Positions 1 through 9,309 of a stretch of DNA of 64,000 nt are shown here, one piece after another. The position numbers were made by a program, and so were the translations under genes. Each line of letters begins with the position of its first letter. Within the stretch, counting starts at the first letter, position 1. Origin of the DNA: Kluyvera georgiana ATCC 51603 (GTDB lineage: Bacteria > Pseudomonadota > Gammaproteobacteria > Enterobacterales > Enterobacteriaceae). Below the pieces are notes generated by a model that worked only from the letters and a program-made list of their open reading frames with translations, was not told the DNA's origin and did no database searches. The stretch covers positions 1 through 64,000 of the forward strand of contig NZ_LXEU01000002.1 in the NCBI RefSeq assembly GCF_001654985.1, written 5' to 3'.

Positions 1-134
1 ACCCTCACCCCGGCCCTCTCCCTGAGGGAGAGGGGGAAAACCGTCAGTTCCCTCGTCCCTGTGGAGAGTGGGAGAACTATACCGGCTCCGGCCAGTCCCC
101 TCTCCCCTGTGGGGAGAGGGTTAGGGTGAGGGGG
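1..134. repeat. MITE-like intergenic repeat, copy 1
   Basis: This is a small palindrome-rich element lying directly after argB. One end reads CCCTCACCCCGGCCCTCTCC and the other reads GGGGAGAGGGTTAGGGTGAG. Both ends recur in the copy at 13601-13807 in the opposite orientation. Inner hairpins of the type CCCTCTCCC-tga-GGGAGAGGG are visible. It has no coding capacity. The outermost few bases of the left end may lie outside the window. Confidence 0.75.
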
Positions 135-140
135 AAAAAC

Positions 141-917
141 TTATGCCAGAATACGCGTACCAATCGGCGTGCCGTTAAACAGCGCCGGCAGCTGCTCCGC
201 GTGGCGCCATGAAGCGATATCTACCGGGCGGCCCAGCGTACGCGCTGCATCCAGCGCCGCGTTCACCTTCACAATCATGCCGTCGGTAATAATGCCCTGC
301 TCGATAAGCTGTTCCGCCTTCGCTGCGGTCATTTCAGCAATACGCTGGCCTTTACCGTCGAGAATACCGCTCACGTCGGAAAGCAGAATCAGATCCGCAC
401 CCAGCGTGGCCGCCAGCGCGGTTGCCGCCTGGTCAGCGTTGACGTTCATCAATTGCCCTTCGGCGGTCACGCCGATAGAACTCACCACCGGCAGGAAACC
501 GCCTTCCAGCAGCAGATTAATCAGTTTAGGCGAACCCGGCTGCGCCAGACCCACGTGACCCAATTCTTCATCCAGTTTAGTGACCTGCACGCTGTCACCA
601 TCTCCGAGGAACAGACCCACAGAGGCGATATCATGTTTCTTCGCCCAGGCCAGCAGCGTTTTGTTGGCTGTGCCCGCCAGCGCGCCGGTAATAATGTCGA
701 TCTGATCGGCAGGCGTCACGCGCAGGCCATTTTTCTTTTTCACCGGCAAATTGAGCTGCTTCATCAGCTCATCCACCACGCAGCCGCCACCGTGGACAAT
801 CACCAGCGGGCGTTGATGCGACTCGCGGTAGTTGACCAGCGCGGTAAACAGACGCTCCAGCGCCTCTTCGCTATCCAGTAACACGCCGCCCAGTTTGATA
901 ATTAATGGATTCATCAT
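141..917 (-). CDS. argB: Acetylglutamate kinase
   Basis: ArgB uses ATP to phosphorylate N-acetyl-L-glutamate, the second step of arginine synthesis in the cytoplasm. The 258-residue product has the amino-acid kinase fold markers: IIKLGG at about residues 5-10, VIVHGGG for substrate binding, and a C-terminal segment rich in conserved AAK-type residues. Its length equals that of E. coli ArgB. The start was taken at the first of two adjacent ATG codons, preceded by AAGGTGTG; an upstream in-frame GTG is less likely. It follows argC by 9 bases and is part of the argCBH operon, with argH expected just beyond the left edge after the repeat element. ArgR should control it through the boxes at 2020-2058. 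Confidence 0.97.
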   Translation of the reverse strand: MMNPLIIKLGGVLLDSEEALERLFTALVNYRESHQRPLVIVHGGGCVVDELMKQLNLPVKKKNGLRVTPADQIDIITGALAGTANKTLLAWAKKHDIASVGLFLGDGDSVQVTKLDEELGHVGLAQPGSPKLINLLLEGGFLPVVSSIGVTAEGQLMNVNADQAATALAATLGADLILLSDVSGILDGKGQRIAEMTAAKAEQLIEQGIITDGMIVKVNAALDAARTLGRPVDIASWRHAEQLPALFNGTPIGTRILA

Positions 918-926
918 CGTCACACC

Positions 927-1931
927 TTAAATAAGAGACTGCGTCTCAGCGAAGCCGAAACGAATATTGGCGCACTGCACGGCCTGTGCGGCTGCACCTT
1001 TCAATAAGTTATCTTCGGTCGCCACCACGATCAGGTGCTCCCCCTGAACGGCAAAACCGATATCGCAGAACGGCAGGCCGACGACGTTTTTCAACGCCGG
1101 AACGCCCTTGTCGTATAAACGCACCATTGGCTTGTCGCCGTAGGCCTGCTGTAAGGCTTCCGCCACCTGCGCATGCGTCACGCCCGGCTTCAGGCGGCAG
1201 GTGATGGTTTCCAGAATCCCGCGCGGGAAGTTGCCCAGATGCGGAGTGAAAATGACCTCTGCGCCAAGATGACTGGCGATTTCCGGCTGATGGCGATGGG
1301 TAAACACGCCGTACGGTTGCAAGCTCACTTCACAGAAACTGTTGGAGATCGCCGCTTTACGTCCCGCGCCGCTCACGCCGCTGGTCGCGTTAATCACCGG
1401 CCATTGGCTGAGATCCAGTAAGTCGCCGTCAATCAGCGGTTTTAAAGAAAGCTGTGCCGCCGTGGGATAACAGCCAGGCACGGCAATCAGCTGCGCTTCT
1501 TTCAGCGCTTCGGCGCTCCATTCAGCCAGGCCATACACTGCCTGAGCCAGCAGCTCAGGGTGCTGATGGGTAAATCCGTAGTATTTTTCATAGAAGGCGC
1601 CGTCGTTTACGCGGAACGCGCCGGAAAGGTCGAACACCACGCAGCCCGCCGCGAGGAACTGCGGCGCAAGGTCGTGGCTGACTTCATGAGCGGTGGCAAG
1701 GAACACCACATCAACGCCGGCGCTGAATTCGCTGATGTCGGACATCGGCTGCAAAGGGAGATCAACAATCCCTTTTAGCTGTGGATGCAAATCGGAGATT
1801 AACTTTCCCGCATCATTGCTTTGCGCTGAGACCGTCAAAGCGGTTATGTTCATATGAGGATGGCGATTCACATAGGTCACAAGCTCAGCGCCAGCGTAAC
1901 CGCTCGCGCCCACAATCAGCGTATTCAACAT
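927..1931 (-). CDS. argC: N-acetyl-gamma-glutamyl-phosphate reductase
   Basis: ArgC reduces N-acetylglutamyl phosphate to the semialdehyde with NADPH, the third step of arginine synthesis. The 334-residue protein (same as E. coli) opens with the nucleotide-binding motif [10 protein letters not shown] and carries the catalytic cysteine in VPGCYPTAA near residue 154. It is the first gene of the leftward argCBH operon and is divergent from argE. The shared control region holds two ARG boxes, so arginine with ArgR should repress both directions. Confidence 0.97.
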   Translation of the reverse strand: MLNTLIVGASGYAGAELVTYVNRHPHMNITALTVSAQSNDAGKLISDLHPQLKGIVDLPLQPMSDISEFSAGVDVVFLATAHEVSHDLAPQFLAAGCVVFDLSGAFRVNDGAFYEKYYGFTHQHPELLAQAVYGLAEWSAEALKEAQLIAVPGCYPTAAQLSLKPLIDGDLLDLSQWPVINATSGVSGAGRKAAISNSFCEVSLQPYGVFTHRHQPEIASHLGAEVIFTPHLGNFPRGILETITCRLKPGVTHAQVAEALQQAYGDKPMVRLYDKGVPALKNVVGLPFCDIGFAVQGEHLIVVATEDNLLKGAAAQAVQCANIRFGFAETQSLI

Positions 1932-2019
1932 CGGGGCCGTTTACCTTCTTATGTCTGTTTGCCTGATTAAGCGTCGTCACTTCACCCTACCGTTGGTGGG
2001 TTTTCTTACGCCTAATGAT

Positions 2020-2058
2020 AATGTATTTTTATTCACAAATACTGCATGAATATTGATA
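2020..2058. promoter_or_regulatory. Paired ARG boxes (ArgR operator) between argC and argE
   Basis: Two 18-bp imperfect palindromes, at 2020-2037 (core TGTATttttATTCA) and 2041-2058 (core TGCATgaatATTGA), are separated by 3 bp. This matches the tandem ARG-box layout known for ArgR hexamer binding at the E. coli argE/argCBH bipolar operator. Its position between the divergent genes fits control of both. Confidence 0.85.
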
Positions 2059-2084
2059 CTATCACGACCCGAGGTGTGTCAACA

Positions 2085-3236
2085 ATGAAAAACAATTTAC
2101 CACCATTTATCGAGATTTACCGTGCGTTGATCGCCACACCGTCCATCAGCGCAACCGAAGAAGCACTCGATCAGAGTAATGCGTCTTTAATCACTCTGCT
2201 GGCCGATTGGTTCGCCTCTCTCGGCTTCAATGTTGAGGTGCAGCCGGTTCCCGGCACGCGCAATAAATTCAACCTGCTGGCCAGTACCGGACACGGCGCA
2301 GGCGGCCTGCTGCTTGCCGGTCATACCGATACCGTACCGTTTGACGACGGCCGCTGGACCCGCGATCCGTTCACCCTGACCGAGCACGATAACAAGCTCT
2401 ACGGTCTGGGCACTGCCGATATGAAAGGCTTCTTCGCCTTTATTCTTGATGCGTTGCGTGATGTTGACGTGACGCAGCTGAAAAAGCCGCTCTACATTCT
2501 GGCCACGGCAGATGAAGAAACCAGCATGGCGGGGGCGCGCTATTTTTCCGAATCGACCGAGCTACGCCCGGACTGCGCTATCATCGGTGAGCCCACCTCA
2601 TTGCAGCCGGTGCGCGCGCACAAAGGTCATATGTCGAACGCTATCCGCGTGATGGGCCAGTCCGGCCACTCCAGCGACCCGGCGCGCGGCGTGAACGCCA
2701 TTGAAATCATGCACGACGCCATTGGCCGCGTGATGCAGCTGCGCGACTCGCTGAAAGAGCGCTATCACTATGAAGCGTTCACCGTGCCCTATCCAACGCT
2801 CAACCTCGGTAGCCTGCACGGCGGCGATGCTTCCAACCGTATCTGCGCCTGCTGTGAGCTGCATATGGATATCCGCCCGCTGCCGGGCATGACGCTGAGC
2901 GACCTCAACGGTCTGCTGGATGAAGCACTGGAGCCGGTCAGCGCGCAATGGCCGGGCCGCCTGACGGTCAGCGAGCTGCACGCACCGATTCCGGGCTATG
3001 AATGCCCGCCAGATCATCAGCTGGTTGAAGTGCTGGAAAAACTGCTCGGCACCAAGACCGAAGTGGTGAACTACTGCACCGAAGCGCCGTTTATCCAGAC
3101 TCTGTGCCCGACCATCGTCCTGGGCCCAGGCTCGATTAACCAGGCACACCAGCCGGACGAATACCTGGAAACGCGCTTTATTAAGCCGACGCGCGAATTA
3201 ATTACCCAGGTCGTGCATCACTTCTGCTGGCATTAA
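2085..3236 (+). CDS. argE: Acetylornithine deacetylase
   Basis: ArgE is a metal-dependent M20-family amidohydrolase that removes acetate from N-acetylornithine to give ornithine. The 383-residue protein shows the metal-site motifs [10 protein letters not shown] (His near 80), DMKG (Asp near 112), ATADEET with the catalytic glutamate, and a late [11 protein letters not shown] motif with a metal histidine. The ATG at 2085 is preferred because GAGGTG lies just upstream and the length then equals E. coli ArgE; the upstream in-frame ATG at 2046 falls inside the ARG boxes. It is divergent from argCB and followed by a REP pair. Confidence 0.96.
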   Translation: MKNNLPPFIEIYRALIATPSISATEEALDQSNASLITLLADWFASLGFNVEVQPVPGTRNKFNLLASTGHGAGGLLLAGHTDTVPFDDGRWTRDPFTLTEHDNKLYGLGTADMKGFFAFILDALRDVDVTQLKKPLYILATADEETSMAGARYFSESTELRPDCAIIGEPTSLQPVRAHKGHMSNAIRVMGQSGHSSDPARGVNAIEIMHDAIGRVMQLRDSLKERYHYEAFTVPYPTLNLGSLHGGDASNRICACCELHMDIRPLPGMTLSDLNGLLDEALEPVSAQWPGRLTVSELHAPIPGYECPPDHQLVEVLEKLLGTKTEVVNYCTEAPFIQTLCPTIVLGPGSINQAHQPDEYLETRFIKPTRELITQVVHHFCWH

Positions 3237-3244
3237 TGTGTTCT

Positions 3245-3312
3245 GCCCGGTGGCGCTACGCTTACCGGGCCTACCTCCACCTGTAGGCCGGATAAGCGCA
3301 GCGCCATCCGGC
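3245..3312. repeat. REP/BIME pair downstream of argE
   Basis: Two inverted REP units lie back to back: a GCCCGGTGGCGCTACGCTTA unit and the opposite GTAGGCCGGATAAGCGCAGC unit. This is the standard enteric bacterial interspersed mosaic element. It can form a long hairpin that protects argE mRNA from 3' decay and may limit read-through into ppc. Confidence 0.9.
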
Positions 3313-3392
3313 ATATCCCCACCTCCGTTTTCCCGCGATCTTCTTCACATTTTCATAAGCATTTCTTATCTGGCACGATGCGAATTAACTTT

Positions 3393-3471
3393 CGTCAATT
3401 GCCGCAATTTATTCGTTTGCTGAAGCGATTTCGCAGCAATTGACGTACGGGTTTTTACGTGGCTTTATAAA
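3393..3471 (+). promoter_or_regulatory. ppc promoter with flanking inverted repeat
   Basis: A -35 hexamer TTGACG (3440-3445) and a -10 TTTATA (3464-3469), spaced by 18 bp, lie about 80 bp before ppc. A perfect 10-bp inverted repeat, CGTCAATTGC at 3393-3402 and GCAATTGACG at 3436-3445, has its right arm over the -35 box, so a bound protein or looped DNA would touch the promoter. The regulator is unknown to me. Confidence 0.55.
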
Positions 3472-3548
3472 AGAGGTGTCTTTATCCCGCCCTTTCGTTC
3501 CAAAGGCTGGGATATAACAAAATAAAATGAGATGGGGTGTCTGGGTTA

Positions 3549-6200
3549 ATGAACGAACAATATTCCGCGTTGCGTAGTAATGTCAGTATGCTCGGTAAAG
3601 TGCTAGGCGATACCATCAAGGATGCGCTTGGTGAGAACATTCTTGACCGTGTAGAAACGATCCGTAAGTTGTCCAAATCTTCACGTGCGGGCAACGAAGC
3701 CAATCGTCAGGAGCTGCTCACCACGCTGCAGAACCTGTCCAACGATGAACTGCTGCCGGTTGCCCGCGCGTTTAGCCAGTTCCTGAACCTGGCCAATACC
3801 GCCGAGCAGTACCACAGCATTTCGCCAAAAGGCGAAGCGGCAAGCAACCCGGAAGTGATTGCCCGTACCCTGCGTAAACTCAAAGACCAACCCAATCTCG
3901 ACGAAACCACAATTAAAAAAGCCGTTGAATCCCTGTCGCTGGAGCTGGTACTCACCGCACACCCGACTGAAATCACGCGTCGTACGCTGATTCATAAAAT
4001 GGGCGAAATCAACAACTGTCTGAAACAGCTCGATAATAACGACATTGCCGACTACGAACGCAACCAGGTAATGCGCCGTCTGCGCCAGCTGATTGCTCAG
4101 TCATGGCACACCGATGAAATTCGTAAGCATCGCCCAAGCCCGGTGGATGAAGCCAAATGGGGCTTCGCTGTTGTGGAAAACAGCCTGTGGGAGGGCGTAC
4201 CGAACTACCTGCGTGAGCTGAACGAACAGCTGGAAGAGAACCTGGGCTACCAGCTGCCGGTCGATTTCGTGCCGGTACGCTTCACCTCGTGGATGGGCGG
4301 CGACCGTGACGGCAACCCGAACGTCACCGCCGAAATCACCCGCCACGTGCTGCTGCTCAGCCGCTGGAAAGCGACCGATCTGTTCCTGAAAGATATTCAG
4401 GTACTGATTTCCGAGCTGTCGATGGTGGAATGCACCGACGAACTGCGCGAGCGGGTTGGCGAAGAGGGCGCGACCGAGCCGTACCGCTACCTGATGAAAA
4501 CCCTGCGCAGCCAGCTGATGGCCACTCAGGCCTGGCTGGAAGCGCGCCTGAAAGGCCAGCGCCTGCCGAAACCGGCCGGTCTGATTAGCCAGAACGAGCA
4601 GCTGTGGGAACCGCTGTACGCCTGCTATAAATCACTGCAGGCCTGCGGTATGGGCATTATCGCTAACGGCGAGCTGCTCGACACGCTGCGCCGCGTGAAA
4701 TGTTTTGGCGTACCGCTGGTGCGTATTGACGTGCGTCAGGAGAGCACCCGCCACACCGAAGCGCTGGGCGAACTGACCCGCTACCTGGGCATCGGCGACT
4801 ACGAAAGTTGGTCAGAAGCCGACAAGCAGGCCTTCCTGATCCGCGAACTGAATTCCAAACGTCCGCTTCTCCCACGTAGCTGGGAGCCAAGCAACGATAC
4901 CCGTGAAGTCCTGAATACCTGTAAAGCCATCGTCGATGCGCCAATTGGCTCGGTTGCCGCTTACGTCATCTCGATGGCCAAAACGCCGTCCGACGTGCTG
5001 GCGGTTCACCTGCTGCTGAAAGAAGCGGGCATCACCTTCGCACTCCCGGTCGCGCCGCTGTTCGAAACCCTGGACGACCTGAACAACGCCGACGACGTGA
5101 TGACCCAGTTGCTCAGCATTGACTGGTATCGCGGCTTTATTCAGGGCAAGCAGATGGTCATGATCGGCTATTCCGACTCCGCGAAAGATGCGGGCGTTAT
5201 GGCTGCATCCTGGGCGCAGTACCAGGCGCAGGATGCGTTGATCAAAACCTGTGAAAAAGCCGGTATTGAACTGACGTTGTTCCATGGTCGCGGTGGTTCT
5301 ATTGGTCGCGGCGGCGCGCCGGCGCACGCGGCGCTGCTCTCTCAGCCTCCGGGAAGCCTGAAGGGCGGCCTGCGTGTCACCGAACAGGGCGAGATGATCC
5401 GCTTCAAATACGGTCTGCCGGAAGTCACCGTCAGCAGCCTGTCGCTGTACACCAGCGCCATTCTGGAAGCGAACCTGCTGCCACCGCCGGAGCCGAAAGA
5501 AGAGTGGCGCGGCATCATGGACGAGCTGTCCGACATCTCTTGCGAGATGTACCGCGGCTACGTGCGTGAAAACAAAGATTTCGTGCCTTATTTCCGCTCC
5601 GCCACGCCGGAACAAGAGTTGGGTAAACTGCCGCTGGGTTCACGTCCGGCAAAACGTCGCCCAACCGGCGGCGTCGAGTCTCTGCGCGCCATCCCGTGGA
5701 TCTTCGCCTGGACACAGAACCGTTTGATGCTGCCAGCCTGGCTGGGTGCCGGCGCCGCGCTGCAAAAAGTGGTGGAAGATGGCAAACAGAGCAAGCTGGA
5801 AACTATGTGTCGCGACTGGCCGTTCTTCTCTACCCGTCTGGGGATGCTGGAGATGGTCTACTCGAAGGCCGATCTGTGGCTGGCGGAATATTACGATCAG
5901 CGTCTGGTGAAACAGGAACTGTGGGGGCTGGGTACCGAGCTGCGCGAGCTGCTGGAAGCCGACATCAAAGTGGTGCTGGATATCGCCAACGATGCGCACC
6001 TGATGGCCGATCTACCGTGGATTGCCGAGTCTATCCAGCTGCGTAACATCTACACCGACCCGCTGAACGTTCTGCAGGCCGAACTGCTGCACCGTTCACG
6101 TAAAGCGGAAGAGGAAGGCCTGGAGCCGGATCCCAACGTCGAGCAGGCGCTGATGGTCACCATCGCAGGCGTCGCAGCGGGTATGCGTAACACCGGTTAA
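3549..6200 (+). CDS. ppc: Phosphoenolpyruvate carboxylase
   Basis: Ppc carboxylates phosphoenolpyruvate to oxaloacetate and so refills the citric acid cycle during growth on sugars. The 883-residue length equals that of the E. coli enzyme. Visible signatures are [11 protein letters not shown] with the catalytic histidine near residue 138, [11 protein letters not shown] near 255, and the mobile-loop motif [12 protein letters not shown] near 580. It ends MRNTG, as expected for this family. The ATG at 3549 gives the family-standard [13 protein letters not shown]; an in-frame GTG 12 bases upstream is less likely. It stands alone between argE and yijO and has its own promoter and terminator. Confidence 0.98.
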   Translation: MNEQYSALRSNVSMLGKVLGDTIKDALGENILDRVETIRKLSKSSRAGNEANRQELLTTLQNLSNDELLPVARAFSQFLNLANTAEQYHSISPKGEAASNPEVIARTLRKLKDQPNLDETTIKKAVESLSLELVLTAHPTEITRRTLIHKMGEINNCLKQLDNNDIADYERNQVMRRLRQLIAQSWHTDEIRKHRPSPVDEAKWGFAVVENSLWEGVPNYLRELNEQLEENLGYQLPVDFVPVRFTSWMGGDRDGNPNVTAEITRHVLLLSRWKATDLFLKDIQVLISELSMVECTDELRERVGEEGATEPYRYLMKTLRSQLMATQAWLEARLKGQRLPKPAGLISQNEQLWEPLYACYKSLQACGMGIIANGELLDTLRRVKCFGVPLVRIDVRQESTRHTEALGELTRYLGIGDYESWSEADKQAFLIRELNSKRPLLPRSWEPSNDTREVLNTCKAIVDAPIGSVAAYVISMAKTPSDVLAVHLLLKEAGITFALPVAPLFETLDDLNNADDVMTQLLSIDWYRGFIQGKQMVMIGYSDSAKDAGVMAASWAQYQAQDALIKTCEKAGIELTLFHGRGGSIGRGGAPAHAALLSQPPGSLKGGLRVTEQGEMIRFKYGLPEVTVSSLSLYTSAILEANLLPPPEPKEEWRGIMDELSDISCEMYRGYVRENKDFVPYFRSATPEQELGKLPLGSRPAKRRPTGGVESLRAIPWIFAWTQNRLMLPAWLGAGAALQKVVEDGKQSKLETMCRDWPFFSTRLGMLEMVYSKADLWLAEYYDQRLVKQELWGLGTELRELLEADIKVVLDIANDAHLMADLPWIAESIQLRNIYTDPLNVLQAELLHRSRKAEEEGLEPDPNVEQALMVTIAGVAAGMRNTG

Positions 6201-6222
6201 TTCATCGGTACGCTGACATCCC

Positions 6223-6250
6223 AAAAGGCCACATTCTTTGTGGCCTTTTT
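6223..6250 (+). terminator. Rho-independent terminator of ppc
   Basis: The stem AAAAGGCCACA / TGTGGCCTTTTT has a 5-base loop and ends in a run of T, starting 23 bases after the ppc stop. Confidence 0.9.
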
Positions 6251-6300
6251 TCATACCCTCAGTTAAGGTTTCTTTGTTGTTCATCACGACAGGGAGCCCC

Positions 6301-7146
6301 ATGTTTTTCGACATCAACCCGCTGCTTTCCCGCCTTGCCTCCGGCACCACCCCGCTGCAGAAAATCGGTTTTGCCGGCAATCACACGCCCGTTCCCGATA
6401 TGGCTTTTCAGGTCGACTTTCCGCGCCTCGAAATTGTGCTGGAAGGGCAGCTCGCCGACGCCGGACTGGGCGATGATACGCCCATGCAGGCCCTTGATGC
6501 GCTGTACGTTCCCGCTGGCGGCTGGAATTTTCCGCACTGGCTGGAACCCGCCACCACGCTGAGCATTCTGTTCGGCAAACAGCAGTTGGGGTTTAGCGTC
6601 CAGCAGTGGGATGGCTACCGCCTGAGCAACCTGGCGAAACAGCATGTTGCCCGTCGCGGGCCACGCGTCGGTTCTTTCCTGCTGCAAACCATGAACGAAA
6701 TTCAAATGCAGCCGCAGGAGCAGCAAACCGCGCGGCTGATTGCCACCAGCCTCATCAGCCACTGCGCCGACCTGCTCAGCAGCCAAATTCAGACCGCCTC
6801 GCGCAGCCAGGCCCTGTTCGACGCCATTCGCGAATATATCGATAGCCACTTCGCCGAACCGCTAACCCGCGAATCGGTAGCACAGGCGTTCTATATTTCA
6901 CCGAACTACCTGTCACACCTGTTCCAGAAAAGCGGCATTATGGGCTTTAATGAATATCTCAACCACACCCGCCTGGAGCACGCCAGACGGCTGTTGAAGG
7001 GGTATGATCTGAAGGTAAAAGAGATTGCCCACGCCTGTGGGTTCGTCGACAGCAACTACTTCTGCCGTCTGTTTCGCAAAAACACGGCGCGTTCGCCGTC
7101 AGAGTACCGTCGCCAGTATCACAGCCAGCTGACTACGACAGAATAA
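6301..7146 (+). CDS. yijO: AraC-family transcriptional regulator YijO
   Basis: This is a 281-residue regulator with a variable N-terminal domain and a C-terminal pair of helix-turn-helix motifs (about residues 180-275, including SVAQAFYISPNYLSHLFQKS and IAHACGFVDSNYFCRLFRK). Size and position between ppc and frwD match E. coli yijO. No target is established; closeness to the frw genes suggests but does not prove a link. The ATG at 6301 is preceded by GGGAG, better than the upstream in-frame codon at 6238. Its 3' end overlaps convergent frwD by 14 bp. Confidence 0.88.
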   Translation: MFFDINPLLSRLASGTTPLQKIGFAGNHTPVPDMAFQVDFPRLEIVLEGQLADAGLGDDTPMQALDALYVPAGGWNFPHWLEPATTLSILFGKQQLGFSVQQWDGYRLSNLAKQHVARRGPRVGSFLLQTMNEIQMQPQEQQTARLIATSLISHCADLLSSQIQTASRSQALFDAIREYIDSHFAEPLTRESVAQAFYISPNYLSHLFQKSGIMGFNEYLNHTRLEHARRLLKGYDLKVKEIAHACGFVDSNYFCRLFRKNTARSPSEYRRQYHSQLTTTE

Positions 7147-7489
7147 TATGCGTGTGCTGAGGCGCGGAAAGCAGCTTACGCACCGCGCTCATCACCTTCT
7201 GCGGCTCGCGTAAGAAGGCGCTGATACCCGACTGTACGTAGCGACTTTGGGTAAAGCGTTCGCTCCCATTGAGCTCTATATCGGTAATCAGCAGCACCGC
7301 GTCAGCGCGGCGAATGTCCTCTTCCGTAAGCGCATTCTCAATGCCCAACGCACCCTGTGTTTCAATTTTGATGGTCCATTTTTCCTGCTGACAGAGCTTC
7401 TCCAGACGTTCAGCCGCCATATAGGTATGAGCCACGCCGCTTACGCAGGCGGTGACCGCCACTAACATTCGTCCGCCCGTTGCCGTCAT
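7133..7489 (-). CDS. frwD: PTS fructose-type EIIB component FrwD
   Basis: FrwD is a 118-residue fructose-class IIB protein whose phosphorylated cysteine lies in VAVTACVSGVAHTYMAAERL, followed by ETQGALG typical of the fold. E. coli FrwD is 113 residues and near-identical in plan. It is a second, divergent IIB next to FrwB. The start codon at 7489 was chosen over an upstream ATG because it begins at the family N-terminus and is preceded by GGAGGAGACG. In E. coli pflC precedes it; here frwB does. Confidence 0.88.
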   Translation of the reverse strand: MTATGGRMLVAVTACVSGVAHTYMAAERLEKLCQQEKWTIKIETQGALGIENALTEEDIRRADAVLLITDIELNGSERFTQSRYVQSGISAFLREPQKVMSAVRKLLSAPQHTHIILS

Positions 7490-7579
7490 CGTCTCCTCCT
7501 TGCAGAAAACAAACGCTGGCGGGCGCAAAAAATCTTTCGCACCCGCCGGTTTTAAAGTACCTATGGTATCGGGACAGGC

Positions 7580-7900
7580 TTATGCGCTCTGCGCTAAGTG
7601 TGCCTCAATTTTATTCATGATAGCGTCGGCGCGTTTTACTGCATCGCTAATATTGACGCGTACTATCGTTTTCCCGGTGAAGCGATCTTCAAATTTGATG
7701 CCGATATCCTTGGTCAGAATGACCATATCCGCCGCCTCGACGTCGCTTGCCGTCAGCGCGTTTTCCTGACCAATCGACCCCTGCGTTTCTACCTTCACGT
7801 TCCAGCCCCTGGATTTTGCCGCGCTCTCCAGCGCTTCCGCAGCCATATAGGTGTGTGCTACGCCGGAAGGACAGGCCGTTACCGCAATAATATTGGTCAT
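7580..7900 (-). CDS. frwB: PTS fructose-type EIIB component FrwB
   Basis: FrwB is a 106-residue cytoplasmic IIB protein that passes phosphate from IIA to sugar crossing through FrwC. The active cysteine sits in IAVTACPSGVAHTYMAAEAL. It lies 5 bases after frwC, so the two are co-transcribed. The 90-base gap to frwD contains a hairpin (GGCGGGcGC ... GCaCCCGCC) and no trace of pflD or pflC, which occupy this place in E. coli. The sugar is not established; 'fructose-like' reflects family membership only. Confidence 0.9.
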   Translation of the reverse strand: MTNIIAVTACPSGVAHTYMAAEALESAAKSRGWNVKVETQGSIGQENALTASDVEAADMVILTKDIGIKFEDRFTGKTIVRVNISDAVKRADAIMNKIEAHLAQSA

Positions 7901-7905
7901 AATCT

Positions 7906-8997
7906 CTACCTTCTCAATGAGTTAATTTCAAAATCTAAATCCAGGTCATCTTCTTTTTCGACAACCGCCTTCTTGTTCTTACGCGCCAGGCTTTTCAGCA
8001 GGTTAACGCTGACGGCGGTCACCACTGCCCCCGCCACAATCGCCAGCAAATAGCCCAGTTTGCCTTCTACCACTGGCAGGACAATCAGACCGCCCCATCC
8101 GGCGTAACACTGTGCCCCCATCAGCGCAGCGGTCACCGCGCCGCAAACGGAACCCAGCATGATGGATGGAATCACGCGTAGCGGGTCGGCGGCAGCGAAT
8201 GGAATCGCCCCTTCGGTGACACCCACACAGCCCATGACGAGCGCCGCTTTCCCGGCTTCGCGCTCTTCATTATTGAAATTCTTACGATTAATCAGCGTTG
8301 CCAGCCCCAGTCCCAGCGGCGGAACGCAGATGCCGACGGCAGCAATCGCCACTACGGTATAAACACCCTGCGAAACACAAATCAGCATGAAGGCGTAGGC
8401 CACTTTGTTCACCGGGCCGCCCATATCGAACGCCAGCATCAGCCCCATGATGACCGCCAGCACCACGATGCTGCCCTGCTGCATCCCTTGCAGCCAGTGG
8501 GTCAGGCTGGTTGTCAGCAGGCCGACGGGTTCACCCAGCCCCCACATCATCACGCCTGCGGTTATGAATGTGCCGACGATAGGAATCACGAAGATTGGCA
8601 TCACCGAGCGCAATACTTTGTGCACCGGGATTTTTTTCAGATAGTAGACGACGATTCCGCCGATAATCCCGGCGATCAGCGCGCCGAAGAAGCCCGCGCC
8701 AAAACTGTTGCCCACCCACGCGCCGATGGCGCAAGGCGCCAGCGCGGAGCGCTCGGCGATGGAGTAGCCAATGTACGCCGCCAGGAATGGCACCATCAGC
8801 GTCAGACCCGCGACGCCAATATCAAACAGCTTCTTCAGGTTGGGATCGGTGGCCGCATCCGGTACGGCCCCTTTGCCGTACAGCATGACCGAGACCGCCA
8901 GTAAAATACCCCCCGCAACCACAAACGGGATCATGTGCGACACGCCAGTCATTAAGTGCTGACGGGTGTTTTTGAGTATGTGCACCAATTCTTTCAT
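7906..8997 (-). CDS. frwC: PTS fructose-type EIIC permease FrwC
   Basis: FrwC is a 363-residue inner-membrane permease (E. coli 359) with about eight or nine hydrophobic segments, starting with MTGVSHMIPFVVAGGILLA and including the fructose-class IIC signature GVTEGAIPFAAADP near residue 270. It heads the frwC-frwB-frwD set, transcribed away from ptsA, whose HPr-EI-IIA protein is the likely phosphate donor. The C-terminal tail is charged and cytoplasmic. Confidence 0.92.
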   Translation of the reverse strand: MKELVHILKNTRQHLMTGVSHMIPFVVAGGILLAVSVMLYGKGAVPDAATDPNLKKLFDIGVAGLTLMVPFLAAYIGYSIAERSALAPCAIGAWVGNSFGAGFFGALIAGIIGGIVVYYLKKIPVHKVLRSVMPIFVIPIVGTFITAGVMMWGLGEPVGLLTTSLTHWLQGMQQGSIVVLAVIMGLMLAFDMGGPVNKVAYAFMLICVSQGVYTVVAIAAVGICVPPLGLGLATLINRKNFNNEEREAGKAALVMGCVGVTEGAIPFAAADPLRVIPSIMLGSVCGAVTAALMGAQCYAGWGGLIVLPVVEGKLGYLLAIVAGAVVTAVSVNLLKSLARKNKKAVVEKEDDLDLDFEINSLRR

Positions 8998-9120
8998 CAG
9001 TCGCTCCTGGGCTTCTTCGGCCCATGTCCATTAAGGTGTTGTGGCAAACAATAGGCAATTGGCGACGGGACAGACAGTGGATAAAAAGTGCATTTACTGG
9101 ATTTTTGTAATGTCAGAAGA

Positions 9121-9201
9121 AAAATGCGAGCGACCTCAAAAGTTAACGCCATCCCCCTCTTTATACGCACTACTGGCAACCTGTGAGATGGCTCGCATTT
9201 T
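9121..9201. promoter_or_regulatory. Inverted repeat in the frwC/ptsA divergent control region
   Basis: The two arms AAAATGCGAGC (9121-9131) and GCTCGCATTTT (9191-9201) form a perfect 11-bp inverted repeat 59 bp apart, in the 312-bp gap between divergent frwC and ptsA. The left half of the gap is AT-rich with TAAAAAGTGCATTTACTGGA and TTTTTG tracts. The spacing suits paired sites for one regulator with looping, but I cannot name the protein. Confidence 0.5.
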
Positions 9202-9309
9202 CCAGCGGACAATACATTTGTCCAGTTTTTGACATAAATGTCAGATAGCCGCGCCGATAACATGCCCCCTATTCTGTTACCCATATCGACTGATTTGGGA
9301 GAGAAGGTT

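Noticed and set aside
4812-5615. 267-codon minus-strand frame opposite ppc
   Set aside because: Fully antisense to ppc, with His/Arg/Gln-rich shadow composition and no ribosome site; ppc is certain.
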